A stretch of DNA of 64,000 nt from Chryseobacterium sp. Leaf394 (GCF_001424105.1 NZ_LMQH01000011.1:1056730-1120729), one strand, 5' to 3'; shown: positions 44,760-53,042, counted from the first letter of the stretch. Made by a program: numbers and translations. Notes: generated from the letters alone by a model not told the origin.

Positions 44760-45968
44760 CTAATTATTCTTATTCCCATTACCATTTTCCAGCGCCCTTA
44801 AATACGTTTCCATATCTTTATCGCCGCGGCCACTTAAACATATAACAACAACATCATTTTCATTGAATTTCTTTTTATTTAAAACGGCTAAAGCGTGAGC
44901 ACTTTCCAAAGCGGGGATAATTCCCTCCAGTTTTGTCAGTTCAAATGCAGAAACCAAAGCTTCATTATCATTAATACTGAAAAAATCTGCCCTCTTTTCT
45001 TTAAATAAATGCGCATGAAATGGCCCGATTCCAGGATAATCCAAACCGGCAGAGATGGAATGAGGCTCGATAACCTGACCGTCATTGGTCTGCATGACCA
45101 GACTTTTACTTCCGTGCAAAACACCCAGCGTTCCCAAAAAAGTAGTAGCAGCAGATTTTCCTGAGTCAATCCCGAAACCACCTGCCTCTGCGGCAATGAT
45201 TTTCACATTTTCTTCCTCCACAAAGTGGTAGAAGGTCCCTGCCGCATTGCTTCCTCCACCAACACAGGCAATCACATAGTCAGGATTTTCTCTGCCGATC
45301 TGTTCGTAAAGTTGTTCCTTAATCTCTTCTGAAATCACAGATTGAAATCTCGCCACCAAATCCGGAAAAGGGTGCGGTCCGACCACACTTCCAATCACAT
45401 AATGTGTTGTGGTGGAGTTATTAATCCAGTCTCTTAATGCTTCATTCACAGCATCTTTCAGCGTCTTTGAACCGGAAGTTGCAGGAATAACGGTTGCTCC
45501 CAGCATTTTCATTCTTCCGACATTGGGAGCCTGTCTGGCAATATCGACTTCGCCCATATAAACAATACACTCCAGGTTCAGCAATGCACACGCAGTAGCA
45601 GTTGCCACACCGTGCTGTCCGGCACCTGTTTCTGCGACTATTCTGCGTTTTCCAAGTCGTTTTGCCAATAGAACCTGCCCTAAAGCATTGTTAATTTTGT
45701 GCGCTCCCGTATGATTGAGATCTTCTCTTTTAAGATAGACTTTAGTTTTATATTTTTCACTCAAATTTTTTGCAAAATAGAGTGGAGTAGCACGTCCGAC
45801 ATAATTTTTCAGCAAATCCTGATACTCATTTTGAAACTCTTCGGACTCTATGATTTCAAGATAATTTTTCTGCAGTTCTTCAACGTTTGGATACAGCATT
45901 TCGGGGACAAATGCACCGCCGAATTCTCCGTAATATCCGTTTTGGTCTGGGTTTTTATAATTTTTCAT
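44760..45968 (-). CDS. trpB: tryptophan synthase beta chain
   Basis: 402 residues. Condenses indole with serine using PLP bound to Lys91 ([13 protein letters not shown]); the phosphate loop GGGSNAAG and the [15 protein letters not shown] block are intact. Its start overlaps the trpF end by 14 bp. After the stop a weak hairpin (GTCCC / GGGAC, 44726-44738) lies in the long gap before trpA. Confidence 0.96.
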   Translation of the reverse strand: MKNYKNPDQNGYYGEFGGAFVPEMLYPNVEELQKNYLEIIESEEFQNEYQDLLKNYVGRATPLYFAKNLSEKYKTKVYLKREDLNHTGAHKINNALGQVLLAKRLGKRRIVAETGAGQHGVATATACALLNLECIVYMGEVDIARQAPNVGRMKMLGATVIPATSGSKTLKDAVNEALRDWINNSTTTHYVIGSVVGPHPFPDLVARFQSVISEEIKEQLYEQIGRENPDYVIACVGGGSNAAGTFYHFVEEENVKIIAAEAGGFGIDSGKSAATTFLGTLGVLHGSKSLVMQTNDGQVIEPHSISAGLDYPGIGPFHAHLFKEKRADFFSINDNEALVSAFELTKLEGIIPALESAHALAVLNKKKFNENDVVVICLSGRGDKDMETYLRALENGNGNKNN

Positions 45969-46623
45969 ATAATTTTTTTATTTTTTCTAAATCTTTCACC
46001 CCCGCCTCAATTTCAAATTTTGAATTGATATCCAGTGCAAAAGGTTTTTGTTTTAAATTTTTGATATCATCAACATTTTCCAGGGAAATTCCGCCACTTA
46101 GAAAATAGGGAAGTGGGATTTTAATTTCGTTCAGAATATTCCAGTCGAAGGTTTTCCCTGTCCCTCCGAAAGCTTTTGAATCGGTGTCGAACAGAAGATT
46201 TGAGATTTGAGATTTAAGGTTTTCGATTTTTTCTACTTCGATTACTGCTTCAGACTTTATATTTCCAACCAGGATTACTTTTATAATTTTTGTATTTTCT
46301 TTTAGAATCTGTCTCAGCCTTACAATATATTCCTCATTTTCGTCTCCGTGAAGCTGGATGAAATTTAAATCTGCTTTTTCTGAAATTCCAACAATTTTTT
46401 CAACAGTTTCATTCACAAAAACTCCAACTTTTCCCTGATGATTTATTTTTGAAATCTCATCTAAACTCAAATGATCCAAAACAAACCTTGGTGATTTTTC
46501 ATAAAAGATAAATCCCAAAAAATCAATTTTTAGTGCCATCAATTCTTTGATTTGGCTGAGTTGGGTTAATCCGCAGACTTTAACTTGCGGTTGGCGGTTG
46601 GCTTCTTGCTTTTGGCTTTCCAT
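45955..46623 (-). CDS. trpF: phosphoribosylanthranilate isomerase
   Basis: 222 residues. Amadori isomerase of the pathway; catalytic Cys in VKVCGLT (near residue 17) and the later Asp in [13 protein letters not shown] loop and SGG phosphate loop ([11 protein letters not shown]) are visible. Residues 2-13 ([12 protein letters not shown]) and an internal stretch ([11 protein letters not shown], residues about 132-143) are written in heptamer repeats, so this enzyme carries two low-complexity segments. Overlaps trpB by 14 bp. Confidence 0.92.
   Translation of the reverse strand: MESQKQEANRQPQVKVCGLTQLSQIKELMALKIDFLGFIFYEKSPRFVLDHLSLDEISKINHQGKVGVFVNETVEKIVGISEKADLNFIQLHGDENEEYIVRLRQILKENTKIIKVILVGNIKSEAVIEVEKIENLKSQISNLLFDTDSKAFGGTGKTFDWNILNEIKIPLPYFLSGGISLENVDDIKNLKQKPFALDINSKFEIEAGVKDLEKIKKLYEKL
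46200..46227. repeat. heptamer array inside trpF
   Basis: On the coding strand: ATCGAAA, ACCTTAA, ATCTCAA, ATCTCAA in register. ATCTCAA is the core unit of the array at 18865-19004. The reading frame stays open through it, encoding IENLKSQIS. Confidence 0.75.
46585..46619. repeat. heptamer array at the 5' end of trpF
   Basis: On the coding strand: AAAGCCA, AAAGCAA, GAAGCCA, ACCGCCA, ACCGCAA. It starts 4 bp into the gene and encodes the residues before the conserved VKVCGLT. Confidence 0.7.
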
Positions 46624-46644
46624 TATTGGTAAATTATTAGATTT

Positions 46645-47424
46645 TTACATTGCTACATTAGAAATAAATTCTGCGAATTTATTTCCAGGTTTCTCATCTT
46701 TCATAAAGTATTCACCCATCAGAAACCCGTCAAAGCCTTTTTCTTTCAGAAAATTAAAATCTTCTTCGCTGTAAATACCGCTTTCAGCGATGGATAAAGT
46801 GTTTTCCGGAAGCTGATTTTTCAGATGAACTGAATGTTGTAAATCCACCTTGAAATCTTTTAAATTTCTATTGTTGATGCCGACGAAATCAACGTTTTCA
46901 TTAATGTGTAGAAGTTCTTCTTCAGTGTGAATCTCGAGTAAGACTTCCAGATCTAAACTGTGCGCCAATTCAGTAAATTCTGAGACCTGATTTGGCGAAA
47001 GACAGGCTGTAATGAGCAAAATTACGTCAGCGCCCATCGATTTTGCTTCGTAAAACTGATATTCATCAATCATAAAATCTTTTCTTAAGATCGGAATGTT
47101 GATGTGATTTCTGACGCTGAGAATATCTTCAAAACTACCAGCGAAAAAATCCGTATCCGTTAAAATCGAGACGGCACTAGCTCCAAATTTTTCATAGGCA
47201 GAAGCAACTTCCAAAGGAGAGACTTTATCATTGATAATTCCCTTTGAGGGAGATTGCCTTTTAAATTCAGCGATAATTCGGGATTTTGACTGTAATGTTT
47301 CTTTCAACGATAATGATTTTCTGTTGAAAAATTCTGAATCCTTCAACTGCTGCAATGAAATTCTGGATTTTGAATCTGCTATTTCCTGCTTTTTTCTTGC
47401 AATGATCTTATCTAAAATATTCAT
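46645..47424 (-). CDS. trpC: indole-3-glycerol phosphate synthase
   Basis: 259 residues from the ATG at 47424 (MNILDKIIARKKQEI). The barrel signature IAEFKRQSPSKG with the catalytic Lys, VLRKDFMIDEYQFYEA, LLEIHTEEEL, VGINNRNLKDF and IAESGI are all present. It closes the indole ring from carboxyphenylaminodeoxyribulose phosphate. TrpC and TrpF are separate proteins here, as usual in Bacteroidota. A hairpin element lies in the 229-bp gap to trpD. Confidence 0.95.
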   Translation of the reverse strand: MNILDKIIARKKQEIADSKSRISLQQLKDSEFFNRKSLSLKETLQSKSRIIAEFKRQSPSKGIINDKVSPLEVASAYEKFGASAVSILTDTDFFAGSFEDILSVRNHINIPILRKDFMIDEYQFYEAKSMGADVILLITACLSPNQVSEFTELAHSLDLEVLLEIHTEEELLHINENVDFVGINNRNLKDFKVDLQHSVHLKNQLPENTLSIAESGIYSEEDFNFLKEKGFDGFLMGEYFMKDEKPGNKFAEFISNVAM

Positions 47425-47513
47425 TTTGTTTATTTTTTTCACCACTAGGGACACAAGCTTTGTGGATGTTGTAACTTTAATTTTTAACTAAATTTTCTAC
47501 TTATAAAAACTTT

Positions 47514-47603
47514 GCGACCCGGCTTGAGCGGAAATCCTTTTTTTTGCGGTGGTAAAAGCCTGGCAAAAAAAAGATTGGGAGCGGAAGACGGAAATTGTCG
47601 CCC
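47514..47603. repeat. long hairpin element between trpD and trpC
   Basis: Arms AATCCTTTTTTTTGC (47533-47547) and GCAAAAAAAAGATT (47563-47576) pair around a 15-nt loop, and outer GCGAC / GTCGC (47514-47518, 47597-47601) also pair. The T/A-rich arms recall the element at 36430-36532. It would form a strong hairpin in the trp mRNA. Confidence 0.65.
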
Positions 47604-47653
47604 TAAAAAATTGTAAAATTAACGTTCGGGGAAGTGTTTTTGTTGGTTGAAAA

Positions 47654-48643
47654 TTAGTTTTTGATCAAATTGCTTAAACTAATCAGGGCTTTTCCGCTTT
47701 CTAAACTTTCCTGTGCCAGCAAACGACAATCCGAATAAGAACCCCAGTTTTTTGTGTGATACAGCGCAACCGCGGCGTTCGCCACAACAACTGCATTCTG
47801 ATCTGCCGAACCATTGCCTTCCAGAATATTTTTGAACAGTTCCGCAGATTCCTGAATGGTTGATCCACCAGCAATATTTTGCGGATCGACAGGGTTGAAA
47901 CCTAAATCTTTAGATGAATAAATTTCTTCACCATCTTTCGTGATGATCTTGCTGTCGCCGGTCAGGCTGATTTCGTCGTAACCGTCCAATCCGTGCACCA
48001 GAATAAAGTCGCAGCTGTCTTTCTGAAGCAGATACTGATAAATTCTTGCAATCTCGAGGTTGTAAACACCAATCACTGAAAACTGTGTTTTTGCGGGATT
48101 AACCAACGGACCGAGCAGGTTGAAAAACGTACGCAGTCCCAAAGATTTCCGCAAAGCGCCCACCGACTGCAGTGCCGGATGAAAGTAAGGAGCGTGCAGA
48201 AAACAGATATTGGCTTTTTCAAGATCCTGATTGAGCTCTTCAGACGTTTTTTTGAACTGATATCCCAGTGCTTCCAAAACATTTGACGAACCAGTTATCG
48301 TTGAAGCTCCGTAATTTCCGTGTTTGGTCACCTTCTGTCCGGCTCCGGCAACCACAAAACTCGCCAAAGTGGAAATGTTGATGGTGTTTTTTCCGTCGCC
48401 ACCGGTTCCCACGATGTCGATGGTATTTTCTGCTTCAATGCTGACTTCAACGGCCATGGTAAGTAGAGCCTGTCTGAAACCTTCCAGTTCTTCCAAAGTG
48501 ATATTCCGCATCAGAAAAATACTGATGAAAGCGGTAACTTCAGTTGCATTGAATTTATTTTGAGCAATTTCAATCATAATCGCTTTTGCTTCCGATTTTG
48601 ATAAGGTGTGATGATTGAAAAGGTATTCGAGTATTTCTTTCAT
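47654..48643 (-). CDS. trpD: anthranilate phosphoribosyltransferase
   Basis: 329 residues. Transfers phosphoribosyl from PRPP to anthranilate. The PRPP loop DIVGTGGDGKNTINIST and KHGNYGASTITGSSNVLEALG blocks are intact, with RTFFNLLGPLVNPA later. A stand-alone protein, not fused to TrpG. Two perfect 14-bp repeats lie just before its start. Confidence 0.95.
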   Translation of the reverse strand: MKEILEYLFNHHTLSKSEAKAIMIEIAQNKFNATEVTAFISIFLMRNITLEELEGFRQALLTMAVEVSIEAENTIDIVGTGGDGKNTINISTLASFVVAGAGQKVTKHGNYGASTITGSSNVLEALGYQFKKTSEELNQDLEKANICFLHAPYFHPALQSVGALRKSLGLRTFFNLLGPLVNPAKTQFSVIGVYNLEIARIYQYLLQKDSCDFILVHGLDGYDEISLTGDSKIITKDGEEIYSSKDLGFNPVDPQNIAGGSTIQESAELFKNILEGNGSADQNAVVVANAAVALYHTKNWGSYSDCRLLAQESLESGKALISLSNLIKN

Positions 48644-48646
48644 AAA

Positions 48647-48674
48647 AGTTGTTGGTTTTTAGTTGTTGGTTTTT
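48647..48674. repeat. tandem 14-bp repeat (four heptamers) before trpD
   Basis: AGTTGTTGGTTTTT occurs twice without change (48647-48660, 48661-48674), ending 4 bp from the trpD start codon on the minus strand. It may hold or displace the ribosome-binding region. Confidence 0.75.
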
Positions 48675-48721
48675 AGTGAAATTGTTGTGAATAAATTCTA
48701 TCAACAATCAGTTAAATCCAA

Positions 48722-49330
48722 TCAACTATTTAAAAAATTCCTGATTATCTGTTCTCCATCAGGTGTCAGAATACTTTCAGGATGAAACTGAACGCCGTGA
48801 ACATCATAATTTCTGTGTTGCAAGGCCATGATCATTCCGTCGTTATCGGTCGCTGTAATTTCCAGTTCTGACGGGAAATCCTCGGGATTGACTGCCCAGC
48901 TGTGGTATCTTCCAACTTCAATTTCTTCGGGTAAATCTCTGAACAGTTTTACATTTTCTCTCACAGTTTTGGAAGATGTCGCCACGCCGTGAAAAATTTC
49001 TGTCAGATTGATTAAATTTCCGCCGAAAGCTTCTGCAATTGCCTGTTGACCGAGACAAACGCCGAGAATACTTTTTGTTGGTGCGTATTTTTTAATTAAA
49101 TCCAGTAAAATTCCGGCTTCTTCAGGAATTCCTGGACCTGGAGAAAGGATTATTTTGTCATATTTTTCGATTTCTTCCAGTGAAATTTCATCGTTTCGGT
49201 ACACGTCAACTTTTTTATTTGAAATTCGCTCAATCATCTGAACGAGGTTGTAGGTAAAGCTGTCGTAGTTATCGAAGACCAATATTTTGGTTGTTGTTTG
49301 ATGGTTGTTGTTTGATAGTATATTTGTCAT
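48722..49330 (-). CDS. trpG: anthranilate synthase component II (glutamine amidotransferase)
   Basis: 202 residues. Supplies ammonia to TrpE. The class I amidotransferase triad is clear: Cys92 in GVCLGQQ and the His/Glu pair in GVQFHPESI; LSPGPGIPEEAG forms the oxyanion side. It could serve p-aminobenzoate synthesis as well. Residues about 5-15 (LSNNNHQTTTK) are encoded by a perfect 14-bp tandem repeat. 15 bp after trpE. Confidence 0.94.
   Translation of the reverse strand: MTNILSNNNHQTTTKILVFDNYDSFTYNLVQMIERISNKKVDVYRNDEISLEEIEKYDKIILSPGPGIPEEAGILLDLIKKYAPTKSILGVCLGQQAIAEAFGGNLINLTEIFHGVATSSKTVRENVKLFRDLPEEIEVGRYHSWAVNPEDFPSELEITATDNDGMIMALQHRNYDVHGVQFHPESILTPDGEQIIRNFLNS
49289..49316. repeat. 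tandem 14-bp repeat (four heptamers) inside the 5' end of trpG
   Basis: GGTTGTTGTTTGAT occurs twice without change (49289-49302, 49303-49316). On the coding strand the units are ATCAAAC, AACAACC, twice; they encode SNNNHQTTT. Confidence 0.8.
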
Positions 49331-49345
49331 TTTGTTTTATAATAA

Positions 49346-50770
49346 TTAATTAACAACTAATTTCTCCGCCTTCTCTACCGCTTTTTTCAGGGCGTTGAGT
49401 TTGTTATTCACCTCCTGAAGCTCGTTTTCGGGAACTGATTTTGCAACCAATCCAGCTCCGGCCTGATAAAATAATGTATTGTTTTTGCTCAGAAACGTTC
49501 TGATCATAATCGCCATATTGCAGTCACCGTTCAAACCGACCATCCCGATGCAGCCACCATAATATCCGCGGGAATCTTTTTCATATTCGTTGATGAGCTG
49601 AAGTGCTTTGTATTTCGGAGCTCCGCTTAAGGTACCCTGCGGAAATGTGGCAGAAACAATGTCAAACGGATTCGTGTTTTCTTCCAGTTCTGCCGTCACT
49701 TCGCTGACCATGTGAATGACGTGCGAGAAAAGCTGAATTTCTTTCAGTTTGGTCACGGTTATGTTTTTTCCCATTTTGCCTAGGTCGTTTCTGGCTAAAT
49801 CGACCAGCATCGTATGTTCGGCATTCTCTTTCGGATCTTTTTTTAAGGCTTCGGCAGACTGCAAATCGGTTTCAAAATCTCCGCTTCTTTTGAATGTTCC
49901 GGCAATCGGATGGATAATGGCTTTCCTGTTTTTAATGATCAACTGACTTTCAGGGCTTGAACCAAATAATTTATAGTCTCCGTAATCGAAAAAGAATAAA
50001 TATGGGGAAGGATTGATGTTTCTCAAAGCACGGTAAACATTGAATTCATCACCTTTAAATTTCTGCTCAAATCTTCTGCTCAAAACCAACTGAAAAACGT
50101 CACCTCGCATACAATGTTTTTGCGCTTTTCCTACCAGTTCCAGATATTCTTCATCGGTAAGATTTGAAGTTTCAAAACCATCTTTTTCGAAAGGATAAAC
50201 AAGAGCGTTTTTATTTTTAATTAAGTCCTGCAGCAGGCGCATTTCAGATTTTACACCGTCGATTTGATTTTCAATAAAGTGCATTTCATCATTAAAATGA
50301 TTGATGGCAATCACGTACTGATATAGTCTGTACCGCAAAACCGGGATTTCAACTTCTTTGCTTTGAGGCTTGAAACCGATGTTTTCAAAGAGTGGAACAG
50401 CTTCAAAACTAGTGTATCCAAAAAGACTCTGTGCAGTTTCTTCGATAGAATCATTTGTTTTTTCACAGATGAAAGTTCTAGAAAATTGATTCAATAGATC
50501 TGTCAATTTAATATTCTCCAAAGGCTTTTTCTCTGGACTTTCATTAGGGAATTTTACTTCAAACTCGTGTAGATTTTTAATTTCAATTCCCGCAATCGCA
50601 TTGACGGCAATAAAAGAAAAATTGTTGTCGATATTCTTGCTGTCTGAACTTTCCAAAAGAATAGTGTCGCGGAATTTATCTCTGATCTGAAGATAAATAT
50701 TCATCGGGGTCTGAAGGTCTCCCAATGTCTTTTTTGAGGTGGTTTTTATATTGATTTTCTGAGTAAACAT
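49346..50770 (-). CDS. trpE: anthranilate synthase component I
   Basis: 474 residues. Makes anthranilate from chorismate. The N-terminal LLESSD motif (residues about 34-39) is the tryptophan feedback site, so the enzyme should be inhibited by Trp. The catalytic part has GDVFQLVLSRRF, PSPYLFFFDYGDY, ELxEN-like NAEHTMLVDLARND and the late FPQGTLSGAPK and YYGGCIG blocks. First structural gene of the operon, preceded by an attenuator. Confidence 0.95.
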   Translation of the reverse strand: MFTQKINIKTTSKKTLGDLQTPMNIYLQIRDKFRDTILLESSDSKNIDNNFSFIAVNAIAGIEIKNLHEFEVKFPNESPEKKPLENIKLTDLLNQFSRTFICEKTNDSIEETAQSLFGYTSFEAVPLFENIGFKPQSKEVEIPVLRYRLYQYVIAINHFNDEMHFIENQIDGVKSEMRLLQDLIKNKNALVYPFEKDGFETSNLTDEEYLELVGKAQKHCMRGDVFQLVLSRRFEQKFKGDEFNVYRALRNINPSPYLFFFDYGDYKLFGSSPESQLIIKNRKAIIHPIAGTFKRSGDFETDLQSAEALKKDPKENAEHTMLVDLARNDLGKMGKNITVTKLKEIQLFSHVIHMVSEVTAELEENTNPFDIVSATFPQGTLSGAPKYKALQLINEYEKDSRGYYGGCIGMVGLNGDCNMAIMIRTFLSKNNTLFYQAGAGLVAKSVPENELQEVNNKLNALKKAVEKAEKLVVN

Positions 50771-50794
50771 TTTAATAAATTTAAATTTTTCGAC

Positions 50795-50826
50795 AAAAAA
50801 AAGACTTCAACGCAATCGTCAAAGTC
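50795..50826 (-). terminator. trp attenuator (intrinsic terminator)
   Basis: On the minus strand GACTTTGACG and CGTTGAAGTC form a 10-bp stem (two G-T pairs) with a 4-nt loop, followed by eight T. It ends 25 bp before the trpE ATG. The strand 50809-50821 can instead pair with 50871-50883 (about 12 pairs, one mismatch), which would prevent the terminator. Confidence 0.85.
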
Positions 50827-50861
50827 TCTGTATGTTTTTCTATAATATTCCTGCTGTAAAA

Positions 50862-50939
50862 TTAACAACACGACAATAGCATCAGACCCGACGAAGAGTT
50901 TGATTGCCACCACCAATTTTTGTTAACTGAATTAATCAT
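50862..50939 (-). CDS. trpL: trp operon leader peptide
   Basis: A 25-codon ORF that begins MINSVNKNWWWQSN and ends LLSCC-stop; codons 9-11 (50907-50915) are three consecutive TGG Trp codons. It starts about 5 bp after a TAnnTTTG promoter element and is followed by antiterminator and terminator sequences before trpE. When charged tRNA-Trp is scarce, a ribosome stalled at these codons would leave 50871-50883 free to pair with the 5' arm of the terminator; a ribosome at the stop codon would cover part of it and allow termination. Too short for ordinary gene calling. Confidence 0.88.
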   Translation of the reverse strand: MINSVNKNWWWQSNSSSGLMLLSCC

Positions 50940-50943
50940 AGGA

Positions 50944-50951
50944 CAAATGTA
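50944..50951 (-). promoter_or_regulatory. candidate -7 element (TACATTTG) of the trp operon
   Basis: Full TAnnTTTG match on the minus strand just before the leader ORF; the leader ATG at 50939 lies 4 bp after its last base, so the transcript start is predicted close to the leader ATG and the leader peptide mRNA is nearly leaderless. Confidence 0.55.
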
Positions 50952-51067
50952 GAACTTTTTTTAATATCAGAAATGAAAAATATGAAAAAGTGAAATTTAT
51001 TTTTCTTTGAATCAGTTTAAATATGATTTAAAAACCTTTAATTCTCGTGTTTCAATAATTATTTTTA

Positions 51068-51075
51068 TATTTTTG
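51068..51075 (+). promoter_or_regulatory. candidate -7 element (TATTTTTG) for the lipoprotein-cytochrome pair
   Basis: Full TAnnTTTG match 71 bp before the ATG at 51147. The rest of the 376-bp gap to trpE is covered by the trp leader; nothing else is seen. Confidence 0.45.
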
Positions 51076-51146
51076 TGACCGAAAATAACAACGGATGAAG
51101 TCACCAACTGATTTCATTTAAAATTAGAAAAATAAAAAATATTCAT

Positions 51147-51362
51147 ATGAAAAAAGTATTGGCAATCGCATTTATCGGAGGTTTAGTAATGGCAAGCTGC
51201 TCAAAAAAGACAGATCATTCTTTACAGGACAGCAACACGATGTTGGAAGAACCGGAAGTAAAAACAGCACCTGCTGATTCTACAGCTAAGACCGAAACTG
51301 CTCCTGCTGCAGCTATTCCTGCGCCGTCACCATCTACAGATTCTACAGGAACAAACAAATAA
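51147..51362 (+). CDS. small lipoprotein, Pro/Ala/Thr-rich
   Basis: 71 residues with a clear lipobox (LVMASC, Cys near residue 18). The mature part of about 50 residues is low-complexity (Ala, Pro, Thr, Ser) and should be unfolded. Its stop overlaps the start of the cytochrome gene by one base (TAATG), so the pair is translated together. Function unknown; perhaps an envelope spacer. Confidence 0.8.
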   Translation: MKKVLAIAFIGGLVMASCSKKTDHSLQDSNTMLEEPEVKTAPADSTAKTETAPAAAIPAPSPSTDSTGTNK

Positions 51363-51730
51363 TGAAAAAACTGTTTTTGGCTGGAATGGCAGGCTTTTTT
51401 GTTATTTCATGTTCTAAAAAAGAGACTTCCGAACCGCAGTCTACAGAATCAAAAGACGTGGCGACTTCGGTTGTAAGCAATTCTTCGGGGCAAACCATGA
51501 TTGAAACGTCTGACTGTCTGTCCTGTCACAGCATCAACGAAAGAATGATTGGCCCATCTTATAAGGAAATTGCCGAAAAATATTCTGAAAAAGACATCGA
51601 ACTGTTGGCCTCAAAAATCATTGAAGGCGGCAGTGGTGTGTGGGGTAGCGTTCCGATGCAGCCTCATCCGCAGTTTTCAAAAGAAGATGCCAAAAAAATG
51701 GTGGAATATATTCTGAAACAGAAAAAATAA
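51362..51730 (+). CDS. lipid-anchored class I cytochrome c
   Basis: 122 residues with a lipobox (FVISC, Cys17), a Ser/Thr-rich linker, and a cytochrome c domain: heme motif C52-L-S-C55-H56 and axial Met99 in GSVPMQPHP. The IGPSYKEIAEKY block is typical of small cytochromes c in this phylum. It should carry electrons in the periplasm while anchored to a membrane. Follows the small lipoprotein by one-base overlap; rlmF follows after 3 bp. Confidence 0.92.
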   Translation: MKKLFLAGMAGFFVISCSKKETSEPQSTESKDVATSVVSNSSGQTMIETSDCLSCHSINERMIGPSYKEIAEKYSEKDIELLASKIIEGGSGVWGSVPMQPHPQFSKEDAKKMVEYILKQKK

Positions 51731-51733
51731 TTC

Positions 51734-52657
51734 ATGACCACCGAAAAATCAGGCCTGCACACAAGAAATCTGCACCGGAATTCTTATAATTTCGACGAAC
51801 TGATCTCCTGTGTGCCGGAACTGAAACATTATGTTTTCACAAATTCGTACGGAAATTTAACCATCAATTTCAGCATTCCGAAAGCGGTAAAGTTGCTTAA
51901 CAAAGCTTTGTTGCAGCATTTTTATCAGGTGAAAGACTGGGATATTCCCGACGAAAATCTTTGTCCGCCCATTCCGGGACGTGCAGATTACATTCATTAC
52001 ATCGCTGATTTATTGGCAGGAAATTCCAAAGAAATCCCGAAAGGATCGTCAGTCAAAGGTCTCGACATTGGAACCGGAGCCAATTTGGTTTATCCGCTGA
52101 TTGCGCATCAGTCTTACGGTTGGGAAATGCTTGGAACCGATATCAGCCAGAAATCTTTAGATAATGCGCAGAAGATTTTGGATGAAAATCTGGATTTTTC
52201 TGAAAATATTCAGTTGAAATTTCAGCCGGAATACAATTTTATCTTTAAAAATATTCTTTCTCAGGATAAATTTACGTTTTCCATGTGCAATCCGCCATTT
52301 CATGATTCTGAAGAATCTGCGTTAAAAGGCAATCTCAGGAAAACAAAAAATCTTAAAAATTCAAAAGTTCAAAAACCCAATCTCAATTTCAGCGGACAGC
52401 AGGCTGAATTGTGGTGTGAAGGTGGAGAAATCGCTTTTATCTCAAAAATGATTGAGGAAAGCGTTCTGTATTCTTCACAGATTCTCTGGTTCACAACTTT
52501 GGTTTCGAAAAAGGAAAATTTATTTAAATTAAATTCACTTTTAAAGAAGGTAGCTGCTCTCGATGTAAAAACAATCGATATGACGCAGGGTCAAAAGATC
52601 AGCAGAATTTTAGCATGGACTTTTGTTCCTAAAAACAGGAGAAATAGTTTCTTTTAA
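51734..52657 (+). CDS. rlmF: 23S rRNA (adenine(1618)-N6)-methyltransferase RlmF
   Basis: 307 residues. SAM-binding GLDIGTGANLVYPLI, catalytic CNPPFHDS (NPPF motif) and FSGQQAELWCEGGE are the family hallmarks; the opening GLHTRNLHRN also fits. It methylates A1618 of 23S rRNA. The segment between NPPF and FSGQQ (KNLKNSKVQKPNLN) is low-complexity in DNA, but not cleanly heptameric. Confidence 0.93.
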   Translation: MTTEKSGLHTRNLHRNSYNFDELISCVPELKHYVFTNSYGNLTINFSIPKAVKLLNKALLQHFYQVKDWDIPDENLCPPIPGRADYIHYIADLLAGNSKEIPKGSSVKGLDIGTGANLVYPLIAHQSYGWEMLGTDISQKSLDNAQKILDENLDFSENIQLKFQPEYNFIFKNILSQDKFTFSMCNPPFHDSEESALKGNLRKTKNLKNSKVQKPNLNFSGQQAELWCEGGEIAFISKMIEESVLYSSQILWFTTLVSKKENLFKLNSLLKKVAALDVKTIDMTQGQKISRILAWTFVPKNRRNSFF

Positions 52658-52720
52658 TTATATTTGGATAAACCTTCAAAATTGAATTTGATTATCCACT
52701 GTTTGTCATCTTTGGTTTTT

Positions 52721-52799
52721 ACCACAAAGAACACTAAGAATGTCACAACGTTCACAATGTTTTGTGCACCTCGCGTAAATCCTTTGTGCACATTGTGGT
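52721..52799. repeat. repeat-like element with inverted ends
   Basis: ACCACAAAG (52721-52729) and CATTGTGGT (52791-52799) are inverted with one mismatch, and the inside is a series of CACAA/TTGTG words. A 61-codon ORF across it is not gene-like. In the 535-bp gap between rlmF and lysS. Confidence 0.45.
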
Positions 52800-52965
52800 A
52801 AAGGATATACCACAGATAATAAGATTTTAAAAATTTCAATGCTTTTACAATAGCGAATCAAATCAAATACTTATTTCTCACTAAGATTTAATTGTATTTG
52901 AAATTTGCGTTCAATTGTAAGTCATTTTCTTTCAAATTTATTATGAACTATAGTTGTGTGAGAAC

Positions 52966-53042
52966 GCTTCGACAGGCGCAGCGTGACATCTCTAATATTA
53001 AACGCTTTATAATAAACAGTGTCAGGCTGAGCTTGTCGAAGC
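52966..53042. repeat. REP-like inverted pair
   Basis: The 23-bp arms at 52966-52988 (GCTTCGACAGGCGCAGCGTG...) and 53020-53042 (...GGCTGAGCTTGTCGAAGC) are reverse complements at 19 of 23 positions around a 31-bp spacer. The second arm shares CTGAGCTTGTCGAAG with 36447-36461. Confidence 0.65.

Noticed and set aside
52338..52395. Another heptamer array inside rlmF
   Set aside because: The stretch is low-complexity (AATTCAAA, AGTTCAAA), but the period is nearer 8 bp and irregular, so I do not count it with the heptamers.
52654..52839. A 61-codon minus-strand ORF after rlmF
   Set aside because: It runs over the CACAA/TTGTG repeat element, has no family resemblance and no clear promoter or start signal.
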